Assembly (NCBI RefSeq): GCF_002904165.1
Contig: NZ_CVTD020000024.1
Span: forward strand, 1 to 64,000
Length of the DNA: 64,000 nucleotides
DNA from: Herbinix hemicellulosilytica
Lineage (GTDB): Bacteria > Bacillota > Clostridia > Lachnospirales > Lachnospiraceae
Reading direction: 5' to 3'
In this document: piece by piece, positions 55,161 through 64,000 of the stretch
Layout of the letters: each line of letters opens with the position of its first letter
Position numbering within the stretch: the stretch's first letter is position 1
The notes under the pieces: generated by a model
The model's database searches: none
What the model was told of the DNA's origin: nothing
What the model saw: only the letters and a program-made list of their open reading frames with translations
Made by a program: the position numbers and the translations under genes

Positions 55161-55832
55161 TTGAGAAAATTATTATATATAACAGTCAACTCAAAACCTG
55201 AAAACTTATCATCCTGCAAAACCGTGGGAAGAGCCTTTGTAAATAAATTCATTGAAAAATATCCGGAATTTACAGTTGAAGAACTGGATTTATATAAGGC
55301 TCATATACCAAGGCTTGAATACCAGTATTTTGTAAAAAGAAACTGCATAATAAACGGAGATGCTCTTAAGGATTTAGACGAAAAAGACCAAAGAGAAGTT
55401 CAAAAAATCGTTGACTTGTGTAACCAGTTTATCAGTGCGGAAGTTTATGTAATTGCTTCACCGATGTGGAGCCTGTCATTCCCTTCACCATTAAAAGAAT
55501 ATATAGACTGCATAGTTCAAGAAAATAGGACAATTGCATTCCCGGACGGCGGTGATAAACCGGTAGGACTTTTAAACGATAAACCAAGGACCGTAGTTTA
55601 TATCCAGTCATCAGGAGCCCATATACCCTTTATGCTGAGGCCTATAATGAATAAAGGCTTAAATTATATCGAAGATATAATGAAATCTATGGGCATAAGC
55701 TCCTTTGAACGTCTGTTGGTTGATGGTACAGGAGATACAGAAAAAGAAAGAATTGATGCCATTAATAGGGCTATGGAAAAAATTGATGATATAATAGAAC
55801 GGATAGAAGTAAGAAAGGCTATGTATGTATAA
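55161..55832 (+). CDS. FMN-dependent NADH-azoreductase-like flavodoxin-fold protein
   Basis: 223 aa starting at a TTG, supported by AAGGAG 8 nt upstream and by the conserved first strand LLYITVNSKPENLSSCKTVGRAF. The flavodoxin-like fold of the AzoR/NQO family includes VIASPMWSLSFPSPLKEYIDCI and the later VYIQSSGA. It should bind FMN and reduce azo compounds or quinones. It stands alone next to a nitroreductase gene. Confidence 0.88.
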   Translation: MRKLLYITVNSKPENLSSCKTVGRAFVNKFIEKYPEFTVEELDLYKAHIPRLEYQYFVKRNCIINGDALKDLDEKDQREVQKIVDLCNQFISAEVYVIASPMWSLSFPSPLKEYIDCIVQENRTIAFPDGGDKPVGLLNDKPRTVVYIQSSGAHIPFMLRPIMNKGLNYIEDIMKSMGISSFERLLVDGTGDTEKERIDAINRAMEKIDDIIERIEVRKAMYV

Positions 55833-55969
55833 AGTTGCTTAAAAAAAGTATACAAAAATGCCTGATTACTTTTCTTTAACGGTTTATAACTATTGGTAAT
55901 TTATACTCACACTATGGCGTATTATTGACTTGCACCTATCAGATTACACCCATACGGGTGCACAATGAA

Positions 55970-56007
55970 AGCTCCTTGCCACAAGTATTACCCTGCGGTA
56001 AGGAGCT
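55970..56007 (+). terminator. Terminator between azoreductase and RNHCP genes
   Basis: AGCTCCTTGCC pairs with GGTAAGGAGCT (11 bp, one G-T) around a 16-nt loop and is followed by GTTTTTT on the plus strand. It lies about 140 bp after the azoreductase stop. Just upstream, CACCCATACGGGTG (55948-55961) is nearly palindromic. Confidence 0.8.
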
Positions 56008-56043
56008 GTTTTTTGTACTATATTCATACCACATAAAAAATTA

Positions 56044-56469
56044 CTACCTGATACTGCCTTCTCCGCCCATAAGCCTTGTCAATTCCTCAATTTTCTCAAT
56101 CGGAAACGGCGGTTGTGAGAGAGGTTTCATTGCAATGGACATTAGCTTCATAGGATTGTCATCAGCAGCTATTCGATTAGAGCTTAATGCTCCGCATATT
56201 TTGCACCTATGGATAATTGCCCATTCCCCATTCTTTCTCACCCATACTGCTATGGGTTCCATATGCCCCCCGCAATCTGCCGCCCTGTCACCGGGTTCAA
56301 TATCCAGATGCAAACTGCAAAGGCAGTTGGGGCAATGGTTTCTATGGTTACTTCCCGCTCCTTCAGGAACAACAAGTCTCCCACAAACTTTACAGGTAAA
56401 AGTCTCATTGCATGCATTGGTTTTATAGTAACCTTTTTTATATTTCTTTATTTTATTTTCTCTGTTCAA
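56044..56469 (-). CDS. RNHCP domain protein
   Basis: 141 aa starting at a TTG at 56469, with GGAGGT 7 nt upstream. The diagnostic SNHRNHCPNCLCSLHLDIEPGDRAADCGG is present together with CKVCG and HRCKICG pairs, so it should bind zinc. The family has no assigned function. A nested hairpin (56481-56557) lies directly before the gene and overlaps its ribosome site. Confidence 0.9.
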   Translation of the reverse strand: MNRENKIKKYKKGYYKTNACNETFTCKVCGRLVVPEGAGSNHRNHCPNCLCSLHLDIEPGDRAADCGGHMEPIAVWVRKNGEWAIIHRCKICGALSSNRIAADDNPMKLMSIAMKPLSQPPFPIEKIEELTRLMGGEGSIR

Positions 56470-56480
56470 TTTGTTTACCT

Positions 56481-56557
56481 CCGTATAGCATCATAATTTG
56501 ATGGCCTATGGGAGGTATACTAGACGAATCCGGTATAACCTCCCGGCTATACTACGG
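56481..56557 (-). promoter_or_regulatory. Nested hairpin in the leader of the RNHCP gene
   Basis: Inner arms GGGAGGTATAC (56510-56520) and GTATAACCTCCC (56533-56544) pair with one bulge. Outer arms CCGTATAGC (56481-56489) and 56546-56557 pair with a 3-nt bulge. The outer left arm overlaps the ribosome site GGAGGT (56477-56482, minus strand). It could control translation, or be a member of the intergenic hairpin group. The rest of the 394-bp gap holds the rlmD terminator. Confidence 0.45.
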
Positions 56558-56792
56558 ACTCCATATGATTTCTATTTTTCAACATAAAAATAGCCCTCCT
56601 GAAAATTTATATATAATCAAGCATATGCCTGACTATCTCTATTTATTTTATTATATAATAAACCATTTTTGCTAAATGGGAAATACTTTTTTATTATGCC
56701 ATTTTTTATAACCGGTAAATCCTCATTCTGTTTCTTTGTAACCTATAAATCGGTAAGTAGCACTTTCTTGTTAAAATACCAATTTCAATTAT

Positions 56793-56822
56793 GCCCTGTC
56801 TGCAGAGTTTTGCAGACAGGGC
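56793..56822 (-). terminator. Hairpin after rlmD
   Basis: Perfect 12-bp stem GCCCTGTCTGCA (56793-56804) with 56811-56822 and a 6-nt loop, about 40 bp beyond the rlmD stop. No strong T-run follows, so termination may be partial. Confidence 0.65.
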
Positions 56823-56863
56823 GGTTATAATTTACCGATGATTCAAGCCACTCTAATCCTCAT

Positions 56864-58222
56864 CTACACTTTTATCATCAGAGCAACCGTTTCCACATGC
56901 GAGCTATGGGCAAACTGATCTACAGCCCGTACTTTCTTAAGTTCATAGCCGTTGGCATTCAGATATTTTAAGTCCCTTGCCAAAGTGGCAGGGTCGCAGG
57001 AAACGTAGACCACTTTCTTCGGAGCTATTGATATTATGGTATCCAGAAGTTTTTGGTCGCAACCCTTTCTTGGGGGGTCCACCACAATAACATCGGCTTT
57101 AATATTTTCTTCATTATGTTTTCTTGGAAATACCTCTTCCGCTGCTCCTACAAAAAATTCAACGTTTTCTATTCCGTTGATATTGGCATTGGTTCTGGCA
57201 TCATCTATAGCCTGGGGAATAATCTCAACACCATAAACCTTCCTCGCTTTCTTGGCAAGAAACAGTGATATGGTGCCGATTCCGCAATATAAATCCCATA
57301 CCACTTCATCTCCTGTAAGGCCGGCATAGTCTAAAGCTATCTGATACAGCCTGTGAGTTTGTAAGGGATTTACCTGAAAGAATGATAAAGGTGAAATCCT
57401 GTATTTTATGCTACCGATATAATCGGTTATATAAGTTTCTCCCCAAACCTTTATTACTTCTTCTCCAAGGATTACATTGGTCTTTGCGGTGTTAATATTC
57501 AGACATATACTTGTAATGCCAGGAATTTTTCTCAGACCTTCCACCAGCTCTTTCTTGTGCGGAAAATCCCTGCCGTTTATAACCAGGCATACCATGACTT
57601 CCCCGGTAGTATAACCTACACGGATAAGAATGTGCCGAAGAAGCCCCATATGCTTCGTTTCATTATAAGGCTCAATATTATACTTTTCTATAAAGGACCG
57701 CATAAAGCGGATAATCGGCATATTAATTTCAGCGCCGATATAGCAATGGTCTGTATCTATAATCGAATGAGTCCTTTCAGCATAAAAGCCGATAATTACT
57801 TTACCCTCCTTGTTTTTGCCTACGGGAAATTGGCTTTTATTCCGGTAATAATAAGGTTTCTCCATCCCTAATATAGGCTCCATAGGAATGTTTTCAAAGC
57901 CCCCTATCCTTGCCAGGCAGTTTCTTACTTTATTTTCTTTGTATTCAAGCTGCTTTGCATAATCTATATGCATTATCTGGCATCCGCCGCATTTTTCTGC
58001 CTTGTCGCATCGAAGAATAACCCTGTATGGGGAAGCTTCGATAACCTCCAATAATTTGGCATAACCGTAGGATTTTCCGGCCTTCATTACCTTAACAAGA
58101 ACCTTGTCTCCTACTACCGTGTTTTTTATAAAGAGGGTATAGCCTTCATATTTTCCTATGCCTTCTCCCTCTGAACCTATATCTTCTATTGTAACAACCA
58201 GTTGATCATTCTTCTTTACCAT
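56864..58222 (-). CDS. rlmD: 23S rRNA (uracil-C5)-methyltransferase, RlmD/TrmA family
   Basis: 452 aa. An N-terminal TRAM domain (about 1-60) is followed by the 4Fe-4S cysteines (CDKAEKCGGCQ and an earlier/later partner) and the SAM-binding domain (VVWDLYCGIGTISLFLAKKA). The catalytic Cys lies in VVYVSCDPATLARDL. It methylates a uracil of 23S rRNA; whether U1939 or U747-type cannot be told from sequence. The ATG follows AAAGGAAAG at a long distance. It lies 27 bp after the HD-domain gene. Confidence 0.93.
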   Translation of the reverse strand: MVKKNDQLVVTIEDIGSEGEGIGKYEGYTLFIKNTVVGDKVLVKVMKAGKSYGYAKLLEVIEASPYRVILRCDKAEKCGGCQIMHIDYAKQLEYKENKVRNCLARIGGFENIPMEPILGMEKPYYYRNKSQFPVGKNKEGKVIIGFYAERTHSIIDTDHCYIGAEINMPIIRFMRSFIEKYNIEPYNETKHMGLLRHILIRVGYTTGEVMVCLVINGRDFPHKKELVEGLRKIPGITSICLNINTAKTNVILGEEVIKVWGETYITDYIGSIKYRISPLSFFQVNPLQTHRLYQIALDYAGLTGDEVVWDLYCGIGTISLFLAKKARKVYGVEIIPQAIDDARTNANINGIENVEFFVGAAEEVFPRKHNEENIKADVIVVDPPRKGCDQKLLDTIISIAPKKVVYVSCDPATLARDLKYLNANGYELKKVRAVDQFAHSSHVETVALMIKV

Positions 58223-58249
58223 ATCTTCTGCTGCTTTCCTTTATTTTTG

Positions 58250-59203
58250 TTATTCAATACTTTTTGAGCTTCTCATTATATTTGAATCAAAAAGCCGTTG
58301 ATATCCCATCCACTCAACACTTGCATCGCAGGAATTTAATAATTCGGACATGGTTTGAAGCTTAGCATCGGTATTATCTGCAAAATGCAGTGCCATAGCT
58401 TCAATTGTTGCAGGTTTTTTAGGCGAACCGTATTCCAGTTCTCCGTGATGAGCCAGTATGCAGTGTATCAATTCGCTGGCCAGCTTATCGGGAAAACATA
58501 CTATTTCTTTTATTTTTTCGGATACCATATTGGCTCCTATAAAAATATGCCCCAATAATTGCCCTTTGTCAGTATAATCGTTTCTCGGGAAAGGAGCAAG
58601 CTCTTCCATTTTCCCTATGTCATGAAGAAGAGCAGCCGTAAGTAACAGATCCCTGTTTATTATAGGGTAATTGGCCGCATAATAATCACATAAATTAACT
58701 ACACTTAAAGTATGTTCCAAAAGACCTCCTATAAAGCTGTGATGTACACTTTTGGCGGCCGAATGGTTTTTAAATTTTTTAACAAACTTTTCGTCGGTTA
58801 TAAAGAATCTTTCTGCCAGCAACCTTAGATTTAAGTCCTTGATAGAACTTATATACTTCTTTATTTTTTGGTACATTTCTTCGATATCTTTGCTGGTCTT
58901 TGGGAAATAATCCTCAGGATAATATTCGCCTTCTCTGCATTTATATATTTTGCTTACATTTAACTGAAGCGCATCCTGAAAACTGGTCACCCTCGCATCT
59001 ATATGTACGAAGTCCATCGCTTCGTAAGGTCCGATTTCACAGTTAAAGTCCCATATTTTCGCATCGATTGTACCTGTTTTGTCCTGTAAAATCAAAGATA
59101 CGTATTCTTTTCCGCTTTTACCGGTCAAAATCTGCTTAGATTTGCACAGATATATTTCGTTTTTTATTATGTCTCCCTCTCTTAAATCCCGGATGTATTT
59201 CAT
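58250..59203 (-). CDS. YhaM-like 3'-5' exoribonuclease (OB-fold plus HD domain)
   Basis: 317 aa. An N-terminal OB-fold nucleic-acid-binding domain (about 10-95; VSLILQDKTGTIDAKIWDFN) is followed by an HD domain with VHHSFIGGLLEHTLSVV, LLHDIGKMEEL and ILAHHGELEYGSPKKP. This combination is that of YhaM, which degrades RNA and single-stranded DNA from the 3' end. Probably first gene of a unit with rlmD. The ATG follows AAGG. Confidence 0.9.
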   Translation of the reverse strand: MKYIRDLREGDIIKNEIYLCKSKQILTGKSGKEYVSLILQDKTGTIDAKIWDFNCEIGPYEAMDFVHIDARVTSFQDALQLNVSKIYKCREGEYYPEDYFPKTSKDIEEMYQKIKKYISSIKDLNLRLLAERFFITDEKFVKKFKNHSAAKSVHHSFIGGLLEHTLSVVNLCDYYAANYPIINRDLLLTAALLHDIGKMEELAPFPRNDYTDKGQLLGHIFIGANMVSEKIKEIVCFPDKLASELIHCILAHHGELEYGSPKKPATIEAMALHFADNTDAKLQTMSELLNSCDASVEWMGYQRLFDSNIMRSSKSIE

Positions 59204-59549
59204 CTCTACCTTGACCTTTCTAATACTTGATAAATAAGCTTATTTCTATTATAGCCTACCACAAAAAATATATAAAGTGAATAATTAATCCATTCAATCA
59301 AATCAGCTATGCTATATTTAGATTTTATTATTCAAATTGCTTTTATAAATCAATAGGAAAATAGTAGTATTTTTTGGCAAGTTGCCCCATTTTAAATCAG
59401 AGAAAAAGATATGGGTCAGAGAAAACAAAATTTATTATTTGAAATTTATTAAATATATGAGATTTATTAAAAAATTTTATTCCGGATTTTCTACTGATTT
59501 GAGTGCTGTCTATGGCAATAAGTTGGGGATAAATTTAAAGTATAAAAAA

Positions 59550-59579
59550 GACTGCTGCCTTTACTTCTTGGCATCAGCC
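59550..59579 (-). terminator. Terminator after the HtrA-like gene
   Basis: On the minus strand GGCTGATGCC, a 10-nt loop and GGCAGCAGTC pair over 10 positions (one mismatch, one G-T) and are followed by TTTTTT. The gene stops at 59590. The remaining AT-rich stretch 59204-59549 should hold the promoter of the HD-domain gene; no other gene is convincing. Confidence 0.8.
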
Positions 59580-59589
59580 TTTTAAATTC

Positions 59590-60999
59590 TTATTTTTGCT
59601 TTTCAGCCAGAATAACCTTTAACTCCAGCTCCTTATCCTCAGATCCGGAAGTTCTTTTTATAATAAAGGTTACTTCTGTGCCGGGCTCATATTCTGAAAT
59701 AGCACTGTAAAAACTGTTCATATTGAATATGGTCCGCTCTCCTATAGCAAGAATAATATCCCCGCTCATAAGGCCTGCAGTAAAAGCGGGAGAATCCTTT
59801 ATAACTTCATAAACATAAACTCCGTTTGTTACATCATATTCCTTTTTGACAGTCTGCGGCAAATTCTCCGCAATTACCCCGCAATATACCCTCGAAGTTT
59901 GGCTAAGCATTCTGTCAATATAGGGTTTTATTTTACTGATGCCTATTACTGTGCTTAACTCTTTATTTAAACCTTTCTTCAGGGTTCTGGTTATTAAACC
60001 TATAATCTCTCCTTCAAGATTTACTATTACACCGTCACTTTCATTATTGAAACTCATATTTGTGAGGAATAAATCCAGTTCATTGTCTGTTATGCTTATT
60101 GTACTTCCCTTGCTGGTAATAATACCGATATCAATTGAGGATGTATAACCGTTTGGATTTCCCAAAGCAATTATGGGACTACCTGTCGTAAGAGAATATG
60201 ACTCCCCAAAGCTTGCTACAGTAATATTTTCATAAGCTTTAACCGGAATATCTGCTATATTCACGGCAATAACAGCCAGATTAAGCTCTGTTTCGTAATC
60301 AAGTAAATCCGCATCTACGTAAGATAACTCATTTATCATAATTTTAATGCTGCTAGCATCCTTAACCCTATCAAGGCTTACCAGCAGTTTTAACCGGCTG
60401 CCGTCGTTTTCCACTACCACACCTGTAGTATTTATCATTTTTTCAATTGGATTTCCGAACCAATCTTTGCCCTGAATAATACTTGATACCGTTAAAATAG
60501 ATTTTGCCGTTTCATAAGACAGCCTCTTTAAGTCGTTATATATAGCAATATAATCTTTTATATCTGCATCAAATGTTTCTACCATAAGAGGCTGAAGCTC
60601 CTCTTTAGGCTCACTTTCCTCCTGTACGGGAACTTTGTTTGTATCCTCTGTTTGGTTTTTATTATCATCTTCGTCTTCCCGTATATTTCCGGGTTTTTGC
60701 TTGTCATTGTCATCCGACTCATCATTCGTGTCTTCAATTTCCCCGTTGTTTTTATACGGTATCTTGGTCGTAGCCTGGACTGTATTTTTATTGGTATTTA
60801 ATTCTTCCTTATGAAGAAGTTTATATAATCTGGGCTCGGCAATGCAAAAAGTTACCGCAGCAACAAGCCCAAATACAACCGCCATAAAAACCATCGTTAA
60901 AAACGGAAGCAGAAATTTATTGACAAACCTTCGCTTCCTTGGGCGTATTTGCTCTTTAATGAATACAAAATCCTTATTTTCATTAAATTTATCGGACAT
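59590..60999 (-). CDS. HtrA-like membrane protein with PDZ domain, probably inactive protease
   Basis: 469 aa from the ATG at 60999, 7 nt after AAGGAG. A cytosolic basic N-terminus, one membrane helix (about 30-52) and a long acidic linker (about 65-140) precede a trypsin-like S1C domain and a C-terminal PDZ domain (GVYVYEVIKDSPAFTAGLMSGDIILAIG). The triad is degenerate. The His position (normally NHV) reads LDRV, the Asp position (DLAV) reads NLAV, and the Ser loop GNSGG reads NESDG. Only Ser remains. It likely binds peptides without cutting, or acts as a scaffold. It is transcribed away from mutS2. Confidence 0.85.
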   Translation of the reverse strand: MSDKFNENKDFVFIKEQIRPRKRRFVNKFLLPFLTMVFMAVVFGLVAAVTFCIAEPRLYKLLHKEELNTNKNTVQATTKIPYKNNGEIEDTNDESDDNDKQKPGNIREDEDDNKNQTEDTNKVPVQEESEPKEELQPLMVETFDADIKDYIAIYNDLKRLSYETAKSILTVSSIIQGKDWFGNPIEKMINTTGVVVENDGSRLKLLVSLDRVKDASSIKIMINELSYVDADLLDYETELNLAVIAVNIADIPVKAYENITVASFGESYSLTTGSPIIALGNPNGYTSSIDIGIITSKGSTISITDNELDLFLTNMSFNNESDGVIVNLEGEIIGLITRTLKKGLNKELSTVIGISKIKPYIDRMLSQTSRVYCGVIAENLPQTVKKEYDVTNGVYVYEVIKDSPAFTAGLMSGDIILAIGERTIFNMNSFYSAISEYEPGTEVTFIIKRTSGSEDKELELKVILAEKQK

Positions 61000-61275
61000 A
61001 ATTTTTCTCCTTATTATCAAAGAAAAACCTCATCATATATATATTAAAAGTTGGTACGTAAGTCCTATTTTATCAGCTACTTATGAACATATTATGAATA
61101 GTTTGTAAACAAAAACCATGCTTTATATGATAATAATACCGACAGCCTTATAATACAAGTCTAAACTATATAAATACGATTTTTTTGTTTTATTTTCCCA
61201 CAAACTAAGGTAAAATAGAATATGATATAATATGGTATCTGAATATGACATAAACCTTGAAAGGTATGATCGGAC

Positions 61276-63651
61276 ATGAATGATAAATCGTTAAGAACAC
61301 TTGAATATAATAAAATAATAAATATGTTGACCGAACTTGCGGCCTCAAGCCGAGGAAAGGAACTTTGCGAAAATTTATTGCCGCATAGTGAATTGTCGGT
61401 TATTATGCGTCTTCAAAAAGAAACTTCCGACGCCCAATCCCGTTTGCTGCGTAAAGGTAACATTTCATTTTCAGATATACACGATATCAGGCCCTCCCTT
61501 ATGCGCCTTAAGGTGGGTTCTGCCTTAAATGCGATTGAGCTGCTCCGTATAAGTTCCATACTTGATACAACTCTTCGTATCAAGGCATATGGGGGATATA
61601 CCGGTAAGGATGACGAAGAAGTATCTGCCGATTCCCTTACCGAACATTTTGCCGGTCTTGAGCCCTTAACTCCTTTTAATAATGAAATTAAACGCTGCAT
61701 AATATCCGAGGAAGAAATTGCGGACGATGCCTCCCCTGCCCTAAAAAACATCCGCAGGCTAATTCGTAACATTAACGATAAAATACACACCGAATTGTCC
61801 TCAATTTTAACTTCCTCCAGGAATATGCTTCAGGAACATATAATTACCATGCGAAACGGCCGATATTGCCTGCCCGTTAAAGCGGAATTCAAAAACCAGT
61901 TCCAGGGCATGATTCATGACCAGTCCTCTTCAGGTTCAACCCTGTTTATCGAACCTATAGCCATCGTACGCCTTAACAATGAACTTAGGGAACTTGCCAT
62001 ACAGGAGCAGGCGGAAATTGAAAAAATTCTTGCTGCCTTGTCAGAAACGGCTGCCCAATATATAAACGAACTGGAATATAATTATAACACCTTAACGGAA
62101 CTGGACTTTATCTTTGCCAGAGCTAAGCTTTCCCTTAAGATGAAGGGAACAGAGCCAAAATTCAATAATCATGGCATAATAAACCTTAAAAAAGCCCGCC
62201 ATCCTTTAATTGATCCTAAGCAAGTAGTCCCCATAGACGTAAGAATAGGCCGGGATTACAACATGCTGATTATAACCGGGCCCAATACCGGAGGTAAAAC
62301 CGTTACCTTAAAGACCGTAGGCCTTCTTACCCTGATGGGGCAGGCAGGCCTTCATATACCTGCTTTCGATAATTCTGAACTTGCTATCTTTAAAGAAGTA
62401 TACGCCGATATAGGGGATGAGCAGAGCATAGAACAGAGCTTAAGTACCTTTTCAGCCCATATGACCAATATTGTTACTATTCTGCAAAATGCAGACAAAG
62501 ATTCCTTGGTGCTTTTGGATGAGCTAGGTGCGGGAACAGACCCTACGGAGGGTGCTGCCCTTGCCATGGCTATACTTTCATATCTTAATAAAATGGGCAT
62601 CAGGACACTGGCAACCACCCATTACAGCGAGCTTAAAATATATGCTCTGTCCACCGAAGGCGTTATGAATGCCTCCTGCGAATTTGATGTTGAAACATTA
62701 AGGCCTACCTATCGGCTTCTTATCGGAATCCCGGGTAAAAGCAATGCTTTTGCCATATCAAAAAAACTTGGCCTTCCTGAATTTATCATAGAAGATGCAA
62801 AAACCAGGATCGGCAGACAGGACAGAACATTTGAAGATCTTATCAGTGACTTGGAAAACAGCAGAAAAACCATAGAAAAGGAACAGGAGGAAATCTCACG
62901 TTATAAAGCAGAAATAGAAAGGTTAAAAAACGAACTTAGCAAAAAGAATGAAAAGATCGAAGCAAACAAAGAGCGAATTCTTAGGGAAGCCAAAGAGCAG
63001 GCTGCCAAAATCCTTCAGGAAGCAAAAGATTTTGCGGACGAAAGCATACGAAAATTTAACCGCTGGATGCAGGAGGGTGGCAATATAAAAGATATGGAGG
63101 CTGCCCGCAGCCAGATTCGTGACCGCTTAAGCGAAGACGAAGGCCTTCCTAAGAAAAAAGATAAACCGGCAAAAAAATTATCACCCAAGAATTTAAAGGT
63201 GGGCGATACCGTATTTGTTTCAAGTCTCGGAATAAAAGGAACGGTAAGTACATTGCCCAATGCCAAAGGTGATTTATATGTACAGATGGGAATTTTACGC
63301 TCCCTTGTAAATATTAAGGATCTTGAACCGGCAGAGGAGGAAGAAAATAGGCCCGCCATAAGCAGTTCTACCCAAAGCGGAAAAATCAGAATGTCAAAGT
63401 CGGCCTCCATAAGTCCGGAACTTAACCTGATAGGCAAAACCGTAGATGAAGCTTTGTTTGAACTTGACAAGTATCTGGATGATGCATATCTTGCCCATTT
63501 GCCTCAGGTTACCATTATTCACGGAAGAGGTACGGGGGCCTTAAGAAACGCTATCCATTCTTACCTTAAGCGTTCTAAATATGTTAAAGACTTTAGAATC
63601 GGTGGCTACAACGAAGGAAATACAGGCGCTACAATTGTTGAATTAAAATAA
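61276..63651 (+). CDS. mutS2: MutS2 family ATPase/endonuclease
   Basis: 791 aa, full length. MutS-type clamp and lever regions lead to the ATPase with Walker A TGPNTGGKTVTLKTVG and Walker B LVLLDELGAGTDPTEG. A coiled coil (about 515-600), a KOW-like segment and the C-terminal Smr nuclease domain (LDLIGK-like start LNLIGKTVDEAL, then TIIHGRGTGALRN) follow. It acts on branched DNA and, in some Firmicutes, on collided ribosomes, not in mismatch repair. It is followed 20 bp later by a response regulator. Confidence 0.97.
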   Translation: MNDKSLRTLEYNKIINMLTELAASSRGKELCENLLPHSELSVIMRLQKETSDAQSRLLRKGNISFSDIHDIRPSLMRLKVGSALNAIELLRISSILDTTLRIKAYGGYTGKDDEEVSADSLTEHFAGLEPLTPFNNEIKRCIISEEEIADDASPALKNIRRLIRNINDKIHTELSSILTSSRNMLQEHIITMRNGRYCLPVKAEFKNQFQGMIHDQSSSGSTLFIEPIAIVRLNNELRELAIQEQAEIEKILAALSETAAQYINELEYNYNTLTELDFIFARAKLSLKMKGTEPKFNNHGIINLKKARHPLIDPKQVVPIDVRIGRDYNMLIITGPNTGGKTVTLKTVGLLTLMGQAGLHIPAFDNSELAIFKEVYADIGDEQSIEQSLSTFSAHMTNIVTILQNADKDSLVLLDELGAGTDPTEGAALAMAILSYLNKMGIRTLATTHYSELKIYALSTEGVMNASCEFDVETLRPTYRLLIGIPGKSNAFAISKKLGLPEFIIEDAKTRIGRQDRTFEDLISDLENSRKTIEKEQEEISRYKAEIERLKNELSKKNEKIEANKERILREAKEQAAKILQEAKDFADESIRKFNRWMQEGGNIKDMEAARSQIRDRLSEDEGLPKKKDKPAKKLSPKNLKVGDTVFVSSLGIKGTVSTLPNAKGDLYVQMGILRSLVNIKDLEPAEEEENRPAISSSTQSGKIRMSKSASISPELNLIGKTVDEALFELDKYLDDAYLAHLPQVTIIHGRGTGALRNAIHSYLKRSKYVKDFRIGGYNEGNTGATIVELK

Positions 63652-63671
63652 TTATATAGATGGAGGTAGTT

Positions 63672-64000
63672 ATGATATCAAAACAGAAAATATTAATTGT
63701 AGACGATGATGTTAATATTGCCGAACTGATATCTTTGTATCTGACAAAAGAATGTTTTGATACCAGAATTGTTCATAACGGTGAAGATGCATTAAAAGAA
63801 TTTGAAAATTATCAGCCCAATTTAATCCTGCTTGATCTGATGCTTCCCGGCATCGACGGCTATGAAGTATGCCGTGAAATCAGAAAGACATCCAAAGTCC
63901 CAATTATAATGCTTTCTGCAAAAGGCGAAGTCTTTGATAAGGTACTGGGTTTGGAACTTGGCGCCGACGATTATATTATTAAGCCTTTTGATTCCAAAGA
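63672..64000 (+). CDS. Response regulator, N-terminal part (cut by window end)
   Basis: The first 109 codons are visible from the ATG at 63672, with TGGAGGTAGTT upstream. A complete receiver domain is seen: the acidic pair in ILIVDDDVN, the phospho-acceptor Asp in LILLDLMLPGIDGYEV, the Thr/Ser position in MLSAKGE and the Lys in IKPFD. The style suggests an OmpR/PhoB-type regulator, but the output domain lies beyond the window. Confidence 0.93.
   Translation, partial: MISKQKILIVDDDVNIAELISLYLTKECFDTRIVHNGEDALKEFENYQPNLILLDLMLPGIDGYEVCREIRKTSKVPIIMLSAKGEVFDKVLGLELGADDYIIKPFDSK

Noticed and set aside
59382-59585. 67-codon plus-strand frame before the HtrA-like gene end
   Set aside because: It is AT-rich, has no ribosome site and runs through the terminator of the opposite gene.

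Overview
The window reads as a low-GC, spore-forming, anaerobic Clostridia chromosome, most like a hemicellulose-degrading member of the Lachnospiraceae/Lachnoclostridium group. This rests on gene content, not on a marker gene. It has an Rnf complex in the clostridial order CDGEAB, SpoIIID, a spore-coat-like protein, desulfoferrodoxin, a glnA-ANTAR regulator pair and an intracellular xylan/glucuronate pathway. I see no rRNA, tRNA or CRISPR array.

Layout: 1-5250 is the rnf operon (minus strand). 5547-14540 holds spoIIID, a ROK sugar kinase, a phosphoribosyltransferase-like protein, small membrane proteins, a divergent HTH/VWA pair, an AlkD-like protein, a Crp/Fnr regulator, desulfoferrodoxin, thioredoxin and a LysM-GH18 protein whose catalytic motif looks lost. 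14874-29708 is a xylan locus: uxuB, uxuA, GH67, GH3, an AraC regulator, GH43 and GH10. An IS3-family and an IS481-family element sit between GH3 and araC. 30097-32076 is a CcdA-thioredoxin fusion plus an HxlR regulator, with a convincing promoter/operator upstream. 32315-39862 is a nitrogen block: asnB, pyrG, an ANTAR regulator, glnA and gdhA, with attenuator-like leaders before glnA and asnB. 40208-43241 holds a CotF-like coat protein, then a two-domain lipoprotein with FMN-attachment-like motifs next to an ApbE flavin transferase. 43598-47586 holds a GNAT-like gene, metF cut in two by a second identical IS3 copy (3-bp target duplication), and a DUF503 gene. 47793-54297 runs from a phosphoesterase and an alpha/beta hydrolase into a tight group of a membrane MurF-like ligase, Ddl, a VanX-type dipeptidase and an unknown membrane protein. 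54472-64000 holds nitroreductase, azoreductase, an RNHCP protein, RlmD, a YhaM-like HD protein, a degenerate HtrA, MutS2 and a truncated response regulator.

How the genes work together: Rnf couples ferredoxin oxidation to ion pumping, and its RnfG and RnfD subunits need flavin attachment by an ApbE enzyme such as the one encoded here. The glycosidases lack signal peptides, so imported xylo-oligosaccharides appear to be finished inside the cell. GH67 releases (methyl)glucuronate that could feed UxuB and UxuA after an isomerase not in this window. Most convergent gene pairs are separated by long hairpins that probably act as two-way terminators. Several of these share a short motif.

The observations I rate highest are the MurF/Ddl/VanX group, the glnA and asnB leaders beside an ANTAR gene, the double-FMN lipoprotein with ApbE, the IS-disrupted metF and two predicted pseudo-enzymes (GH18 and HtrA).
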